Shown piece after piece: positions 26,618-35,055 of a DNA stretch of 64,000 nt; the first letter of the stretch is position 1, and each line of letters starts with the position of its first letter. The stretch is from Paenibacillus stellifer. GTDB lineage: Bacteria; Bacillota; Bacilli; Paenibacillales; Paenibacillaceae. The stretch lies in contig NZ_CP009286.1 in NCBI RefSeq assembly GCF_000758685.1, forward strand, positions 4,494,501 to 4,558,500. Reading direction: 5' to 3'. Under the pieces are notes generated by a model that saw only the letters and a program-made list of their open reading frames with translations, searched no databases and was not told the DNA's origin. The position numbers and the translations under genes are program-made.

Positions 26618-27829
26618 CTAACGACTCATAAATTCAAAAATCTCCTCAACAGCTTGATGATACCCGCCTGCTTCCCGAAGGGATTTCCCTATATTGGTTA
26701 CAGCTTCCTTGAAAGATGGGCGGCTTAACACATGATCCACAGCATCACGCAGCTCTTCTACAGTCAAGCCTTGCATTTGCAATTTAAGGCCTGCTCCGGC
26801 TTTGGCCACTTGCTCCGCAATAATCGGCTGATCCGCGCTTTGCGGGATTACAATTAACGGAACCCCGTAATAAAGACCTTCATGGGTACTATTCATTCCG
26901 CCATGTGTTATAAACAATTTGGCATATTGCAGTACATCCGTCTGAGGAACGTATTGGTCTACGATGAAGTTCCCAGGTATTTTTCCCAAATCAGAAATTC
27001 GGACTCTGTCCCCGATAGCCATGACAATCGTATGCTCCGAGTTCCCAAATGCTTCGAAACAGAGCTTGTAGAAATCACTCGCCTGGTTAAAGACTGTGCC
27101 TAGCGAGATGTAAATTGGGTGGGTTCCCTTGATTGCAGTAAAGTCGAAGTGTGCTTGCGTTAACCGTGCAGTGATGGATGGACCTACAAATTTATAAGTC
27201 GTGTCAAAAGCTTCGCCGGAAGGTTGTAACTCCCTTGTTGTATAGACGATGGTAAGCGGTGCAGGATTACAAAATACTTCGTAAGGAGAGTGAATCTCCG
27301 CACCGTATTTTTCCTTGATGATGACCGTCAGGGTTTGAAATTTATCGTTAATTGGTTTCATGATTTCGGCAGGGGCATCTGTGAGAGATTGCGCCATTAT
27401 GGTGTCGAATGATTCTTCGGTCTGGGCAAAAGAAGTGCAAGAGCTGATCGCAGGAAGCTTCAGAATTTGGGCAAGCATACGTCCACAGCCGAACATGGAA
27501 TCATGGATGATATAATCAAAATGCTCTCCCTGGATTTGTTCAAGAACACTGGGGATAACGATATCTGCCGTAAGCAGAAGACCGCTGACTCTTTGGAGCA
27601 AATAATTCCGTCCGCCTGATATAAAAGCCTGGATAAACTTTTGACCATCAAAAGTCCGTACCGAAGCTCCCGTCTTCTCCATACGCTCCCGGAACGCTTC
27701 TATGCAAAAGTACACGACCTCTTCCCCACGCGACACAAGCTCCTGCACAACTCCAATCGTTGGATTGATATGTCCCTCTGATCCGCCATTAATAAATATA
27801 GAACGCGCGCCATTTCTGTCACTCCTCAC
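26618..27829 (-). CDS. Macrolide-type (GT1/MGT) glycosyltransferase with a frameshifted start
   Basis: GT-B glycosyltransferase of the MGT/YjiC type, about 400 residues, which moves sugar from UDP-glucose to small hydrophobic acceptors such as macrolides or flavonoids. The donor-binding signature THGGMNSTHEGLYYGVPLIV (about 310-330) and acceptor-side GGSEGHINPTIG (about 15-26) are present. The open frame can start only at GTG 27829, which has no ribosome binding site. An ATG at 27813 with AGGAG 8 bases upstream would give MARVL but runs out of frame after CTATATTT; removal of one TA would restore MARVLFINGG. So the native start is cut off by a 2-base insertion. Confidence 0.75.
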   Translation of the reverse strand: MRSDRNGARSIFINGGSEGHINPTIGVVQELVSRGEEVVYFCIEAFRERMEKTGASVRTFDGQKFIQAFISGGRNYLLQRVSGLLLTADIVIPSVLEQIQGEHFDYIIHDSMFGCGRMLAQILKLPAISSCTSFAQTEESFDTIMAQSLTDAPAEIMKPINDKFQTLTVIIKEKYGAEIHSPYEVFCNPAPLTIVYTTRELQPSGEAFDTTYKFVGPSITARLTQAHFDFTAIKGTHPIYISLGTVFNQASDFYKLCFEAFGNSEHTIVMAIGDRVRISDLGKIPGNFIVDQYVPQTDVLQYAKLFITHGGMNSTHEGLYYGVPLIVIPQSADQPIIAEQVAKAGAGLKLQMQGLTVEELRDAVDHVLSRPSFKEAVTNIGKSLREAGGYHQAVEEIFEFMSR

Positions 27830-27835
27830 GCAAAT

Positions 27836-29002
27836 TTAATGATGGAACAATCGGATACCCGAACAGGCCATTACCATGCCATATTCGTTCGCAGCCTCAA
27901 TGACTTGTTTATCACGCAAAGAACTGCCAGTTTGAACCACATATTTAACGCCGCTTTGGGCGGATCGATCGATATTATCGCGGAAAGGGAGAAAAGCATC
28001 GGAAGCATAGGACACTTCTTTTAAGCCGGCAAGCCACTTCTGTTTCTCGGATTTAGTCAACCGTTCAGGTACCGCATTAAAATAATGCCGCCACTGCATC
28101 TCTTCGGCTGATGTAAAATCTTCATTCGTCCATCCGTCTATTGCATTATTCATTTCGGTACGCGATATCCCTGCCCGGAAATCCATTCGACTTACGATTG
28201 GGTGCTGTCTGAGCCACCAATTGTCTGCCTTTCCTGCTGCAAGCCGCGTACAATGAATTCGTGACTGCTGCCCTGCGCCAATCCCGATCGTCTGACCGCC
28301 TGACGCAAAACAAACGGAGTTGGACTGCGTGTATTTGAGCGTAATAAGAGCAATAAGGAGATCCCTCTTCGCGTTGTCTGGGATGACTTGCTCTGTTGTT
28401 ACAATGTTCTGCAGGACCGCCCCCGAAATCTCCGCATCGTTTCGCTCTTGCTCCATTGTGATGCCGAATACGGACCTTCTTTCAATCTTTTCGGGTATAT
28501 AATCCGCATCCATTTCCAGTATAAGGTACTTTCCGTTCTTTTTCTTTTTGAGAAGCTCCAATGCATCCTCGTCATATCCTGGCGCGATAATGAGATCCGA
28601 GACCTCTTTTTTGAGTAAATGGGCCACGGTCACATCAACCCGATCACTGAATGCCGCACAGTCGCCAAATGATGACATTCGATCCCCCCCTCTTGCTCTT
28701 GCGTAAGCAATAGCCAAAGGGGACAGTTTCATATCCTCCACAAAATAAGATTTGACAAGCGAGTCGCTCAACGGGGAATAGACAGCAGCACCGGCCGGGC
28801 TGACATGCTTGAACGAAGCTGCCGACGGTTGGCCGATACTTCGTCTAAGCTCTCGAACAAGCTGGAAAGCATTTAAGGCATCCAGAAAGTTAATGTAGCT
28901 GGCTTCACCGTTCAAAATTTGGATTGGCAAGCTCCCATTGGTGTAAAGTTGTGCGTGCTGTTGGTGGGGGTTCATTCCATACCTTAAACTAATTACGCTC
29001 AT
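27836..29002 (-). CDS. Stand-alone AICAR transformylase (PurH C-terminal domain-like)
   Basis: Protein of 388 residues homologous to the formyltransferase half of PurH, which formylates AICAR with 10-formyl-tetrahydrofolate in purine synthesis. It opens with LRYGMNPHQ, and the catalytic Lys-His pair is K65-H66 in SFKHVSPAGAA; RGGDRMSSFGD and QSNSVCFASGGQTIGIGAGQQSR are further family segments. The IMP cyclohydrolase domain is absent, so it cannot replace PurH alone. GGAGG lies 7 bases upstream of the ATG. It is followed after 22 bases by the glycosyltransferase's natural ATG, so the pair forms a small operon; a role in purine-like secondary metabolism is speculation. Confidence 0.82.
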   Translation of the reverse strand: MSVISLRYGMNPHQQHAQLYTNGSLPIQILNGEASYINFLDALNAFQLVRELRRSIGQPSAASFKHVSPAGAAVYSPLSDSLVKSYFVEDMKLSPLAIAYARARGGDRMSSFGDCAAFSDRVDVTVAHLLKKEVSDLIIAPGYDEDALELLKKKKNGKYLILEMDADYIPEKIERRSVFGITMEQERNDAEISGAVLQNIVTTEQVIPDNAKRDLLIALITLKYTQSNSVCFASGGQTIGIGAGQQSRIHCTRLAAGKADNWWLRQHPIVSRMDFRAGISRTEMNNAIDGWTNEDFTSAEEMQWRHYFNAVPERLTKSEKQKWLAGLKEVSYASDAFLPFRDNIDRSAQSGVKYVVQTGSSLRDKQVIEAANEYGMVMACSGIRLFHH

Positions 29003-29109
29003 CTATATCCCTCCCACTATAAATTAATAAAATCTCTTGTTTACTCACTCTTTCTCGGATTTTCACTCATTGACAGATCGAGAGATGGAGAAGTCATGTA
29101 AGGATGACA

Positions 29110-29400
29110 TTATTTTCTGGAGGAGCCGGTGGCGGGAATAGAGGTCGGGGGATTATTTCCAACCCTTAGATAATTCCTCTGATCGCACCTTGGATATCCA
29201 CACCTTCTTTTGACGGCTTACCCTCCCATGTCACGCTGGGTCTTAGCCCTTACATTCCTTCGTTCTGCCTCTCAAAAGGTGGACGCCGTTTCTTGCTCCT
29301 TTACAGGGTCGTTGCCCTTATGGAATAATTCCTACGGCTGCTCCGTGCTTCCGTTGTCTTGGCTCATTCCGGTCCGGCGGTAAACATGAATTCGGTTTGG
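29110..29400 (-). ncRNA. Candidate bridge-RNA region of the IS110-family element
   Basis: The long non-coding stretch lies downstream of the transposase, as in the IS1111 group, where the bridge RNA that guides recombination is encoded. On the minus strand it has two look-alike small hairpins, AAGGGCAACGACCCTG and AAGGGCTAAGACCCAG, about 85 bases apart, which is suggestive of paired guide loops. No transcript boundary or guide sequence can be proved here. Confidence 0.4.
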
Positions 29401-29401
29401 C

Positions 29402-30697
29402 TTAAGCTGCCATCTGTAACTGAGCCTGACGCACCGGCCCTAACACGTCGTTTGCGTTGTACGGAACCTGCTTGGTTCCGAGCGTATGAAGCACGCGAAT
29501 GAGCTTCCCACACAAGGCTACAAGGGATTGCTTTTTCTTGAGCGGATTTTGACTTCGCTTGGTGAAATACTGGTGCAGTGCCTTAAACTCGGCGTTCTTT
29601 GCCACCATGGGCATCACCGCCCGGAACAGCAGCGCCCTTAGGCGTGCGCGTCCACGTTTAGTAATACTGGATTTGCCCTTTTTCTTTCCCGAACTGTTCT
29701 CCTTGAGGTTTAGTCCGGCGAGCCGAATAATCTGCTGTCCATGCTCGTAACCGCTCAGATCCCCGACTTCGGCGAGAAACCCTGCCAACGTAACTACGGC
29801 TACGCCCGGAACGGTAAGCATCTCTTTCGTTCCCGGAATTTGAGCAAGGAGACGTTCCACCTCGGCCAGAATCTCTTCGAGTTGTCTGGCGAACATCTCA
29901 TACTGCTCCAGAAGCGTCTTGATCTCCACTTTCGCTCCGGGAAGTCCTTCCGTAAGCCCGATGGAACGCCTCGCCGTTTCCATGAGGTGCAGCGCTCGTT
30001 TCGCCCCTACGGCTCGTTTTACGTCTTTTTTCCACCGCTGGACAATGGCCTCTGTGCCCATCTCTACGATTTCTCCTGGCGTTGGAAACTCGCTAAGCGT
30101 AATGCGTGATGCCTTGCCTTCCCAGTCTTTGAAGACCTGCGTGTACTCCGGAAAAAAGCGGTCCAGCCAGTTCTGCACCCGTCTTTGCACCTGCCCGAAG
30201 TTCACCATGATCTTCTCCCGAAGATTCATGAGAATCCGCAGGTCGGCGTAAACGCTCGTTGGCAGTTTGGGCTCGCTGTACTTCCCGTTTCGCACCAAAT
30301 CGGCAATGACCTTGGCATCTTTATAGTCATTTTTCGTGGGTGAATTGTCTTCCAGTTCTTTGCTTTTGTGTACGTGATGCGGATTCACAATGACCAAAGG
30401 AATGCCCTGCCGCCCTAAATATTCCGCCAGCGTAAACCAGTAGTGTCCGGTGGGCTCAATACCGAAGAGGACGTCACTCTTGGCATGCTCCTGCTGAAGC
30501 TCCTTCATCCACTGAACCAGTTGCTCGAGTCCGGCACGGGTATTAGAGAACACACAATCCTTACCCAGTTCGATCCCTCGAAAGTCTATGGCGCGAGCCA
30601 CATGGGTATCTTTGGCGATATCTGCGCCGACCACGAGGGTATTTTCGGAAATTCGGGTGATTCGTTGATTCTGTTTCTTCGATTGTTTATACTTCAT
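29402..30697 (-). CDS. IS110-family transposase
   Basis: Transposase of 431 residues with the two IS110 domains: an N-terminal DEDD RuvC-like catalytic domain (GADIAKDTHVARAIDFRG, first Asp; later FGIEPTGHYW and KNDYKDAKVIADL) and the C-terminal Transposase_20 domain (LTVPGVAVVTLAGFLAEVG ... IRLAGLNL) with the catalytic serine. The ATG at 30697 has AGGAGG 9 bases upstream; an in-frame codon at 30775 has none. Full length with no internal stop, so it may still be active. Confidence 0.92.
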   Translation of the reverse strand: MKYKQSKKQNQRITRISENTLVVGADIAKDTHVARAIDFRGIELGKDCVFSNTRAGLEQLVQWMKELQQEHAKSDVLFGIEPTGHYWFTLAEYLGRQGIPLVIVNPHHVHKSKELEDNSPTKNDYKDAKVIADLVRNGKYSEPKLPTSVYADLRILMNLREKIMVNFGQVQRRVQNWLDRFFPEYTQVFKDWEGKASRITLSEFPTPGEIVEMGTEAIVQRWKKDVKRAVGAKRALHLMETARRSIGLTEGLPGAKVEIKTLLEQYEMFARQLEEILAEVERLLAQIPGTKEMLTVPGVAVVTLAGFLAEVGDLSGYEHGQQIIRLAGLNLKENSSGKKKGKSSITKRGRARLRALLFRAVMPMVAKNAEFKALHQYFTKRSQNPLKKKQSLVALCGKLIRVLHTLGTKQVPYNANDVLGPVRQAQLQMAA

Positions 30698-31034
30698 GAT
30701 AGAGTGCCTCCTATGCTGAAATTGTTCTTTGGTCGGAACGTTTCCCAGTATACAGAAGGCGCTTTTTTCATTCAAACCTCAGATTAATTCATTACAGGAA
30801 TGGCTCCGTAAATAAATAAAAGTACCTGATAATAATCAGATACTTTGCCCAGGCGTACGGCGGATAATAATATGTGCTCCCCCGTGGTTTGTCCACGTTT
30901 ACGCCAGTCACACATACCAAATATTTACTTATAGTAGTCCCAAAATCTCGAAAAATCAAGCAGGAAACGGCCATAATCGTTCCATTGACCATACATTCGA
31001 TGGCCTTCACTTGCAAGACCATTTTTAGAATGAG
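30698..31034. other. Gap between the IS110 element and the PhnB remnant
   Basis: Contains the left flank of the IS and an AT-rich stretch. A 76-codon minus-strand frame (31022-30792) is open but lacks a ribosome binding site and any family resemblance. I see no gene here. Confidence 0.4.
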
Positions 31035-31389
31035 TTACTGTTTGTTGGATATTACATTATCGAGAAACTGATCTGCATCGCTATTGAATTTCCAGTTAAT
31101 TGAAAATTTATCAACCAGCATTCCAAAGCAGGTTATTCCCTTTGACCAGCTCACCTGTTACCGCCTTCATTGAAGGCAAAATGTCCGACATCATGATTTT
31201 CCCGCCTGCGAATTCTATGGAAGACTCCATGATCATATTCAACTCATTTTCCGGCATTGGGTAGTCTGGATTTTGCGGGATATCCCCGAATTTCACTTTT
31301 TTTACTTCAATTGCGTTTAAAGCCTCCGAGTAAAATTCAATCACTTGTTCTGCAATTCCATCAAAGTTTAAATAGGCAATAGCTGACAT
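31035..31389 (-). pseudogene. Frameshifted PhnB-like VOC protein
   Basis: The first frame (31389-31111, 92 residues) reads like the N-terminal half of a PhnB-type VOC protein (MSAIAYLNFDGIAEQVIEFY, KIMMSDILPS, GELVKGNN). It then hits a stop, while the next frame continues with the family's C-terminal GMLVDKFSINWKFNSDADQF to a TAA at 31035. About 35 residues that normally separate these parts are missing, so there is both a deletion and a frameshift. AAGGAGG before the ATG is intact. Confidence 0.7.
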
Positions 31390-31756
31390 AAGGCATACCC
31401 TCCTTCTTGTTAGAAAATGAATTCGCGCAATTATTTAACGTTTCCAAAAGAACAATTCTTCGCGATATGGAAACCTTGAGTTTATCCAACATCCCGATCT
31501 ATTCGGTCAATGGAGTTCATGGCGGCTACGGCATTATGGATGAATACAAGGTTGATAAACGTCTGTTAAGCAGCTCCGACTTGGAGAATATATTGACTGC
31601 GCTCGGCGGATTGGAACAAATCCTGATTAGCGAAGAAGTTGAAATAACGATCAAAAAAATAGAAGCCATGGTTAGCCCATTGACTCCTAAAGGTTCAATT
31701 CAACTGTCTTTTTATGATTGGGAGGGTCGGTCTGAATTTCATTTGATTATTTAGAT

Positions 31757-33197
31757 GAGCATTTTGCATAATTCATATTTTGATTTAAAGTCAAAGTTAG
31801 GTTACAACGAAATCTCAGTGTTGTGAGAGTGGAGTGAAAAATAGACAGACGGACAGAATTTCAATGAATCGGAAGTTTTTAAGCGGCGTTCTGTACTCGT
31901 TGCTTCGCAATGGCAAGCGCAGAGGCAAGTAACACAATCGCATTTAAATATTGGTGAGTTGTCACTTTTTGAATCCCCCAGACGTGAAGCTGGTCTGCAG
32001 TTAAATAGGTCTTCATTCGAGAATTGCAGCGTTCTACACTGGTTCGTTTATTGTAAAGTTCCTTCCAGCCTCGGCTTTCCCGATGCGGTAGCGCATAACG
32101 CCGGAGATCCGTTTGACTGTTGATTTTAACCACCATTCCATAATTGGAGGACGAACAAGCGGCCATGCCCAAAGGACAATCCACTTGACCTGTCGCATGT
32201 GGACAACGGAATTTTAAATGCACCTTTTCCTGTCCCCAATACGTCATGGGAAATCCCATCGAACAACAGGGCGTGCCTTTGCGGGTAATCCCCGCTGGCG
32301 GTTCCTTTTCATTCCGTGGATTCAGCGGAATAATGGCTTGCGCCTTGACGTTCCGGGCGGCCTCGTAGTTTTTTATTTGGTCGTAGCCCGCATCCAGCAT
32401 GAAGAATTTCACTTTAGATTTCGCAGCGACAGTCGTCATGAGTGCAGGCCCTTCGTCTCCGTCGTTCACATGGGCAGAGGTCACCTTGAGCGCCATGGGA
32501 AGTTCACTTTTGGCATCGACGGCCAGATGCAACTTATAGCCAAACCACTTGACTTTGTTGCCAAAGGTGTCAAACTTGGCACCCCAGTTGGCATTGCCGG
32601 TGAGTTCACTTTTTCGCTTGGGTTCCTTTTTCTCGTAAGCGTGAATAGCGGCGCTGTCGATAGCGACATGAGTTCCGTCGATGATTCCAGCTTCTTGGCA
32701 CTGAGTCACAAGATCCTCAAACAACTGCTTGGCAAGGCCTTTGCCAGTCAACTCGGCAAAGACTCGACTTAATGTAGAAATCGAAGGAGCGGGGATATCC
32801 AGTCGAAGCCCACATTGGTAACGGAAACGGAGGTCAAACTTTAGTCTGCGCGCTAGGCCGGTGAACGTATCGATATTCTCTAAAGGAGCTGCGAGTAGCG
32901 CGCGAAGAATGCCTTGACGACAGTGTCCGTCTGCTCCTCGGGGTGAGGGATTTCTCAATTCTCTTGCGTAAGGTCGCAGGTCCAAAGCGCTGAAAAAGAT
33001 GGGCAATCGCTCTTTCGATTCGATTTTTTGAAGCTCTTCAAAGGAAAATAGACTTTCTTGGAGAATATACATAGTGACTTCACTCCCTTGGGTTTTCTCG
33101 TTTGGTCACTTGAAAACTTCTCCAAGTTGGGGTGAAGTCCTTTTTTATGCTCAAAATTGCTTTGTGTAACAAGGGCTTAGATTAATGCAAAATGCTC
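31757..33197 (-). mobile_element. DDE insertion sequence, 1441 bp, with AGAT target duplication
   Basis: Terminal inverted repeats start GAGCATTTTGCAT at both ends (left 31757-31769; right, inverted, 33185-33197). The 4-base AGAT flanks the element at 31753-31756 and 33198-33201. One transposase gene fills the minus strand. It lies inside the WYL regulator gene. Confidence 0.88.
31879..33072 (-). CDS. DDE transposase (DUF772 plus DDE_Tnp_1 type)
   Basis: Transposase of 397 residues. The N-terminal DUF772-like domain (GHCRQGILRALLAAPLENI) is followed by the DDE catalytic domain: first Asp in IDGTHVAIDSAAI, second in FFMLDAGYD and Glu in NKRTSVERCNSRMK. This architecture is seen in the IS5/IS1182 groups of the IS4 superfamily. 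The frame is intact, and the inverted repeats match, so the element looks recent and possibly functional. Confidence 0.88.
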   Translation of the reverse strand: MYILQESLFSFEELQKIESKERLPIFFSALDLRPYARELRNPSPRGADGHCRQGILRALLAAPLENIDTFTGLARRLKFDLRFRYQCGLRLDIPAPSISTLSRVFAELTGKGLAKQLFEDLVTQCQEAGIIDGTHVAIDSAAIHAYEKKEPKRKSELTGNANWGAKFDTFGNKVKWFGYKLHLAVDAKSELPMALKVTSAHVNDGDEGPALMTTVAAKSKVKFFMLDAGYDQIKNYEAARNVKAQAIIPLNPRNEKEPPAGITRKGTPCCSMGFPMTYWGQEKVHLKFRCPHATGQVDCPLGMAACSSSNYGMVVKINSQTDLRRYALPHRESRGWKELYNKRTSVERCNSRMKTYLTADQLHVWGIQKVTTHQYLNAIVLLASALAIAKQRVQNAA

Positions 33198-33662
33198 AGA
33201 TAAAAATGGCACTGCGACGAAAAGAACGGTCGAGCCCTATCAGCTTCATTTTAGCGAAACGAGTTGGTATCTGAAGGGATTCTGTTTAGAGCGCATGGGA
33301 TATAGAACGTTTAAACTATCCCGGATCGATCATCTTAATATGAATGAACAAAAGTTTAGCCCTAGAGATGATCTGTTGAAGCAAGAGCAGGAAGCAAGTT
33401 ATCAACCGGAGCTAGTCGCTGTCAAGGCGTTGATTTCACCTGGCATCAAAGATCAATTCATTGAAAGGTACGGTCGAAAAAGTATTGAATCCTATAGCTC
33501 TGAACTTTTCTTGGCAACAATCTGTGTTCCTCAAAACAGTATTGGATTTCAATTCTTAGCAAGTTTCGGTACAAATCTAGAAATCGTAGAGCCTAAATCA
33601 TATGTTGAAGAATTTCGAAGTTATTTACTTCAAATGGTGAATCGTTCCCGATAGCTTAATCT

Positions 33663-34271
33663 TCACAACTGGTCGGGTAGACCATGAAGATACATATTTA
33701 TGCAGTTAGAGTTGGTTTTTAACGCTTCGATGGTCTTAACATTCGGAGACTTATATATGGTCAAATAGTCAGCCTCGTCATAATCTTTTCGGATCGGAAA
33801 GGCAAGTCTTTCTTCATTCAATGAAAACTCTGCGTGGATTCCAGGTTTATTGCCTCGTGCATCCAAACGGATCCACGTTCTCAATTCCTGTATATAAACA
33901 GCGTTTAATGCGTGAATACAATATCCCGTATCTGGAGTGTCCCCGATCGTAAGTCGTTGATAACAGAATCCAGATGGTATGCCTGCTCTTCGCAACATTG
34001 CACACAAAAGGTTCGCTTTTGCATAACAAATGCCTTCATTATGAATCAATGTTTCCGATGCGGAACAAGTAATTCTAGAACTCTGGATATCCCAAGAATG
34101 GTCAATCTGATCTCTGACATATTCATACGACTGTTTAATAAAATCCACTTGATCTTGTGATGATGCTGCCAATTTGGAAGTCAATTCAGCAATCAGGAGG
34201 TGATCATAATCGACCTCTGCTGTCATGGTCAAGTAATCGTCAACGACTTGCGATTCACAGATAAGATTCAT
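33663..34271 (-). CDS. Transglutaminase-like family protein
   Basis: Protein of 202 residues with a papain-like transglutaminase core. The catalytic triad is visible: Cys in HNEGICYAKANLLCAMLR (about 103-105), His in YCIHALNAVY and Asp in WIRLDARGN. Members act as peptidases or amidases in the cytoplasm; substrate unknown. The ATG at 34271 has AAAGGTGG 8 bases upstream; an in-frame GTG at 34283 overlaps that site. It lies between the WYL remnant and a MerR-GGDEF remnant and is itself intact. Confidence 0.8.
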   Translation of the reverse strand: MNLICESQVVDDYLTMTAEVDYDHLLIAELTSKLAASSQDQVDFIKQSYEYVRDQIDHSWDIQSSRITCSASETLIHNEGICYAKANLLCAMLRRAGIPSGFCYQRLTIGDTPDTGYCIHALNAVYIQELRTWIRLDARGNKPGIHAEFSLNEERLAFPIRKDYDEADYLTIYKSPNVKTIEALKTNSNCINMYLHGLPDQL

Positions 34272-34406
34272 TATTTTATCCACCTTTAAACAATAACGGG
34301 AATTTTTCGGTTCTCTATTCGGGAGTATTGACTTTCCTGCTGTGGTAAGGTTTATGCTTTACGAAAGAAATTCCGGCCGGAATAACTTGCGAAAGGGTGT
34401 CTTCGT

Positions 34407-35019
34407 TTGAAAATTGGAGAGTTCGCAGAATTGAATTGTGTTACTACAAAGATGCTCCGACACTACGATGAGATTGGGTTGCTTAAGCCCGCGGCAATTG
34501 ATCCCTGGACAGGCTATCGATCCTATACATCAGAGCAATCCCATCTTTTGAATTGGATTATGATTTTGAACGCATCGAGATTACCTCAGCACTTAATGAA
34601 CAGATCCCGGTTTTTCGGTTTGACATCAGCCACTTCAAACAAGTTAATGACGATTACGGCTTCGAAGCAGGAGATAACGTTATTGTCGCTTGTTATAAAA
34701 TGATTGAATCCAACGTTAAAAAGTATATAAATCATGCAACCATTGGCCGTGCGCATGGTGATGAATTTATTATATTTGCCAAAGCGAGCAAAGACGTGAC
34801 CAACCAAACCGCTCAAAGTATCATCAACGCTATGAAAAGTTTTGATTTTGCCACGATCGGCTGTCCGAAACAAATGGGATGCTATATCGGAGGTCTAGTC
34901 GGACAGTTCAAAAATAGCACAAATATTCGAAAAAAATAATCGAGGATTCTATAGAAGTTATTGACCGCGCAAGGCGAAATGGATCCAACTCGTTCACCAT
35001 TGAATCATACCGTGTCTAG
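34407..35019 (+). pseudogene. Decayed MerR-GGDEF fusion regulator
   Basis: Three reading frames in succession make up one protein. The first (from TTG 34407, AAAGGGTG upstream) is a MerR helix-turn-helix: MKIGEFAELNCVTTKMLRHY, GYRSYTSEQSHLLNWIMIL. The second (34553-34939) begins IEITSALNEQI and then carries a diguanylate-cyclase-like domain: FRFDISHFKQVNDDYG and GRAHGDEFIIFAKA (AHGDEF in place of GGDEF). The third (to TAG 35017) gives IIEDSIEVIDRARRNGSNSF. The MerR dimer helix and the linker are deleted. Intact relatives would couple DNA binding to a degenerate c-di-GMP domain. Confidence 0.75.
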
Positions 35020-35055
35020 AAACAATCTATACCGATGCATGGAATGCCGACTTCC

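Larger units (their letters stand above)
29090..30790 (-). mobile_element. IS110-family insertion sequence (approximate limits)
   Basis: The element contains one IS110-type transposase gene and about 300 bases of non-coding DNA on its 3' side, but little on the 5' side. IS110 elements have no or only short subterminal inverted repeats and make little or no target duplication, so I could not fix its ends from sequence; the limits given are where flanking gene-like sequence stops. It lies between the AICARFT gene and a block of decayed genes. Confidence 0.6.
31407..33654 (+). pseudogene. WYL-domain (YafY-type) regulator split by an insertion sequence
   Basis: The left part (31407-31754) gives the helix-turn-helix end LFNVSKRTILRDMETLS, then YSVNGVHGGYGI and the linker; the right part (33199-33654) gives the WYL domain: TVEPYQLHFSETSWYLKGFC and FQFLASFGTNLEIVEPKS. 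Removing the IS (31757-33197) and one AGAT joins the reading TTTGATTATTTAGATAAAAA, i.e. FDYLDKNG, in frame with the right part. The first 20 residues and about 20 residues after GRSE are also gone, so the gene had already lost sequence. It would have been a DeoR/YafY-type repressor. Confidence 0.85.

Noticed and set aside
30792..31022. 76-codon frame (minus) beside the IS110 element
   Set aside because: No ribosome binding site and no recognisable family; left as unassigned.
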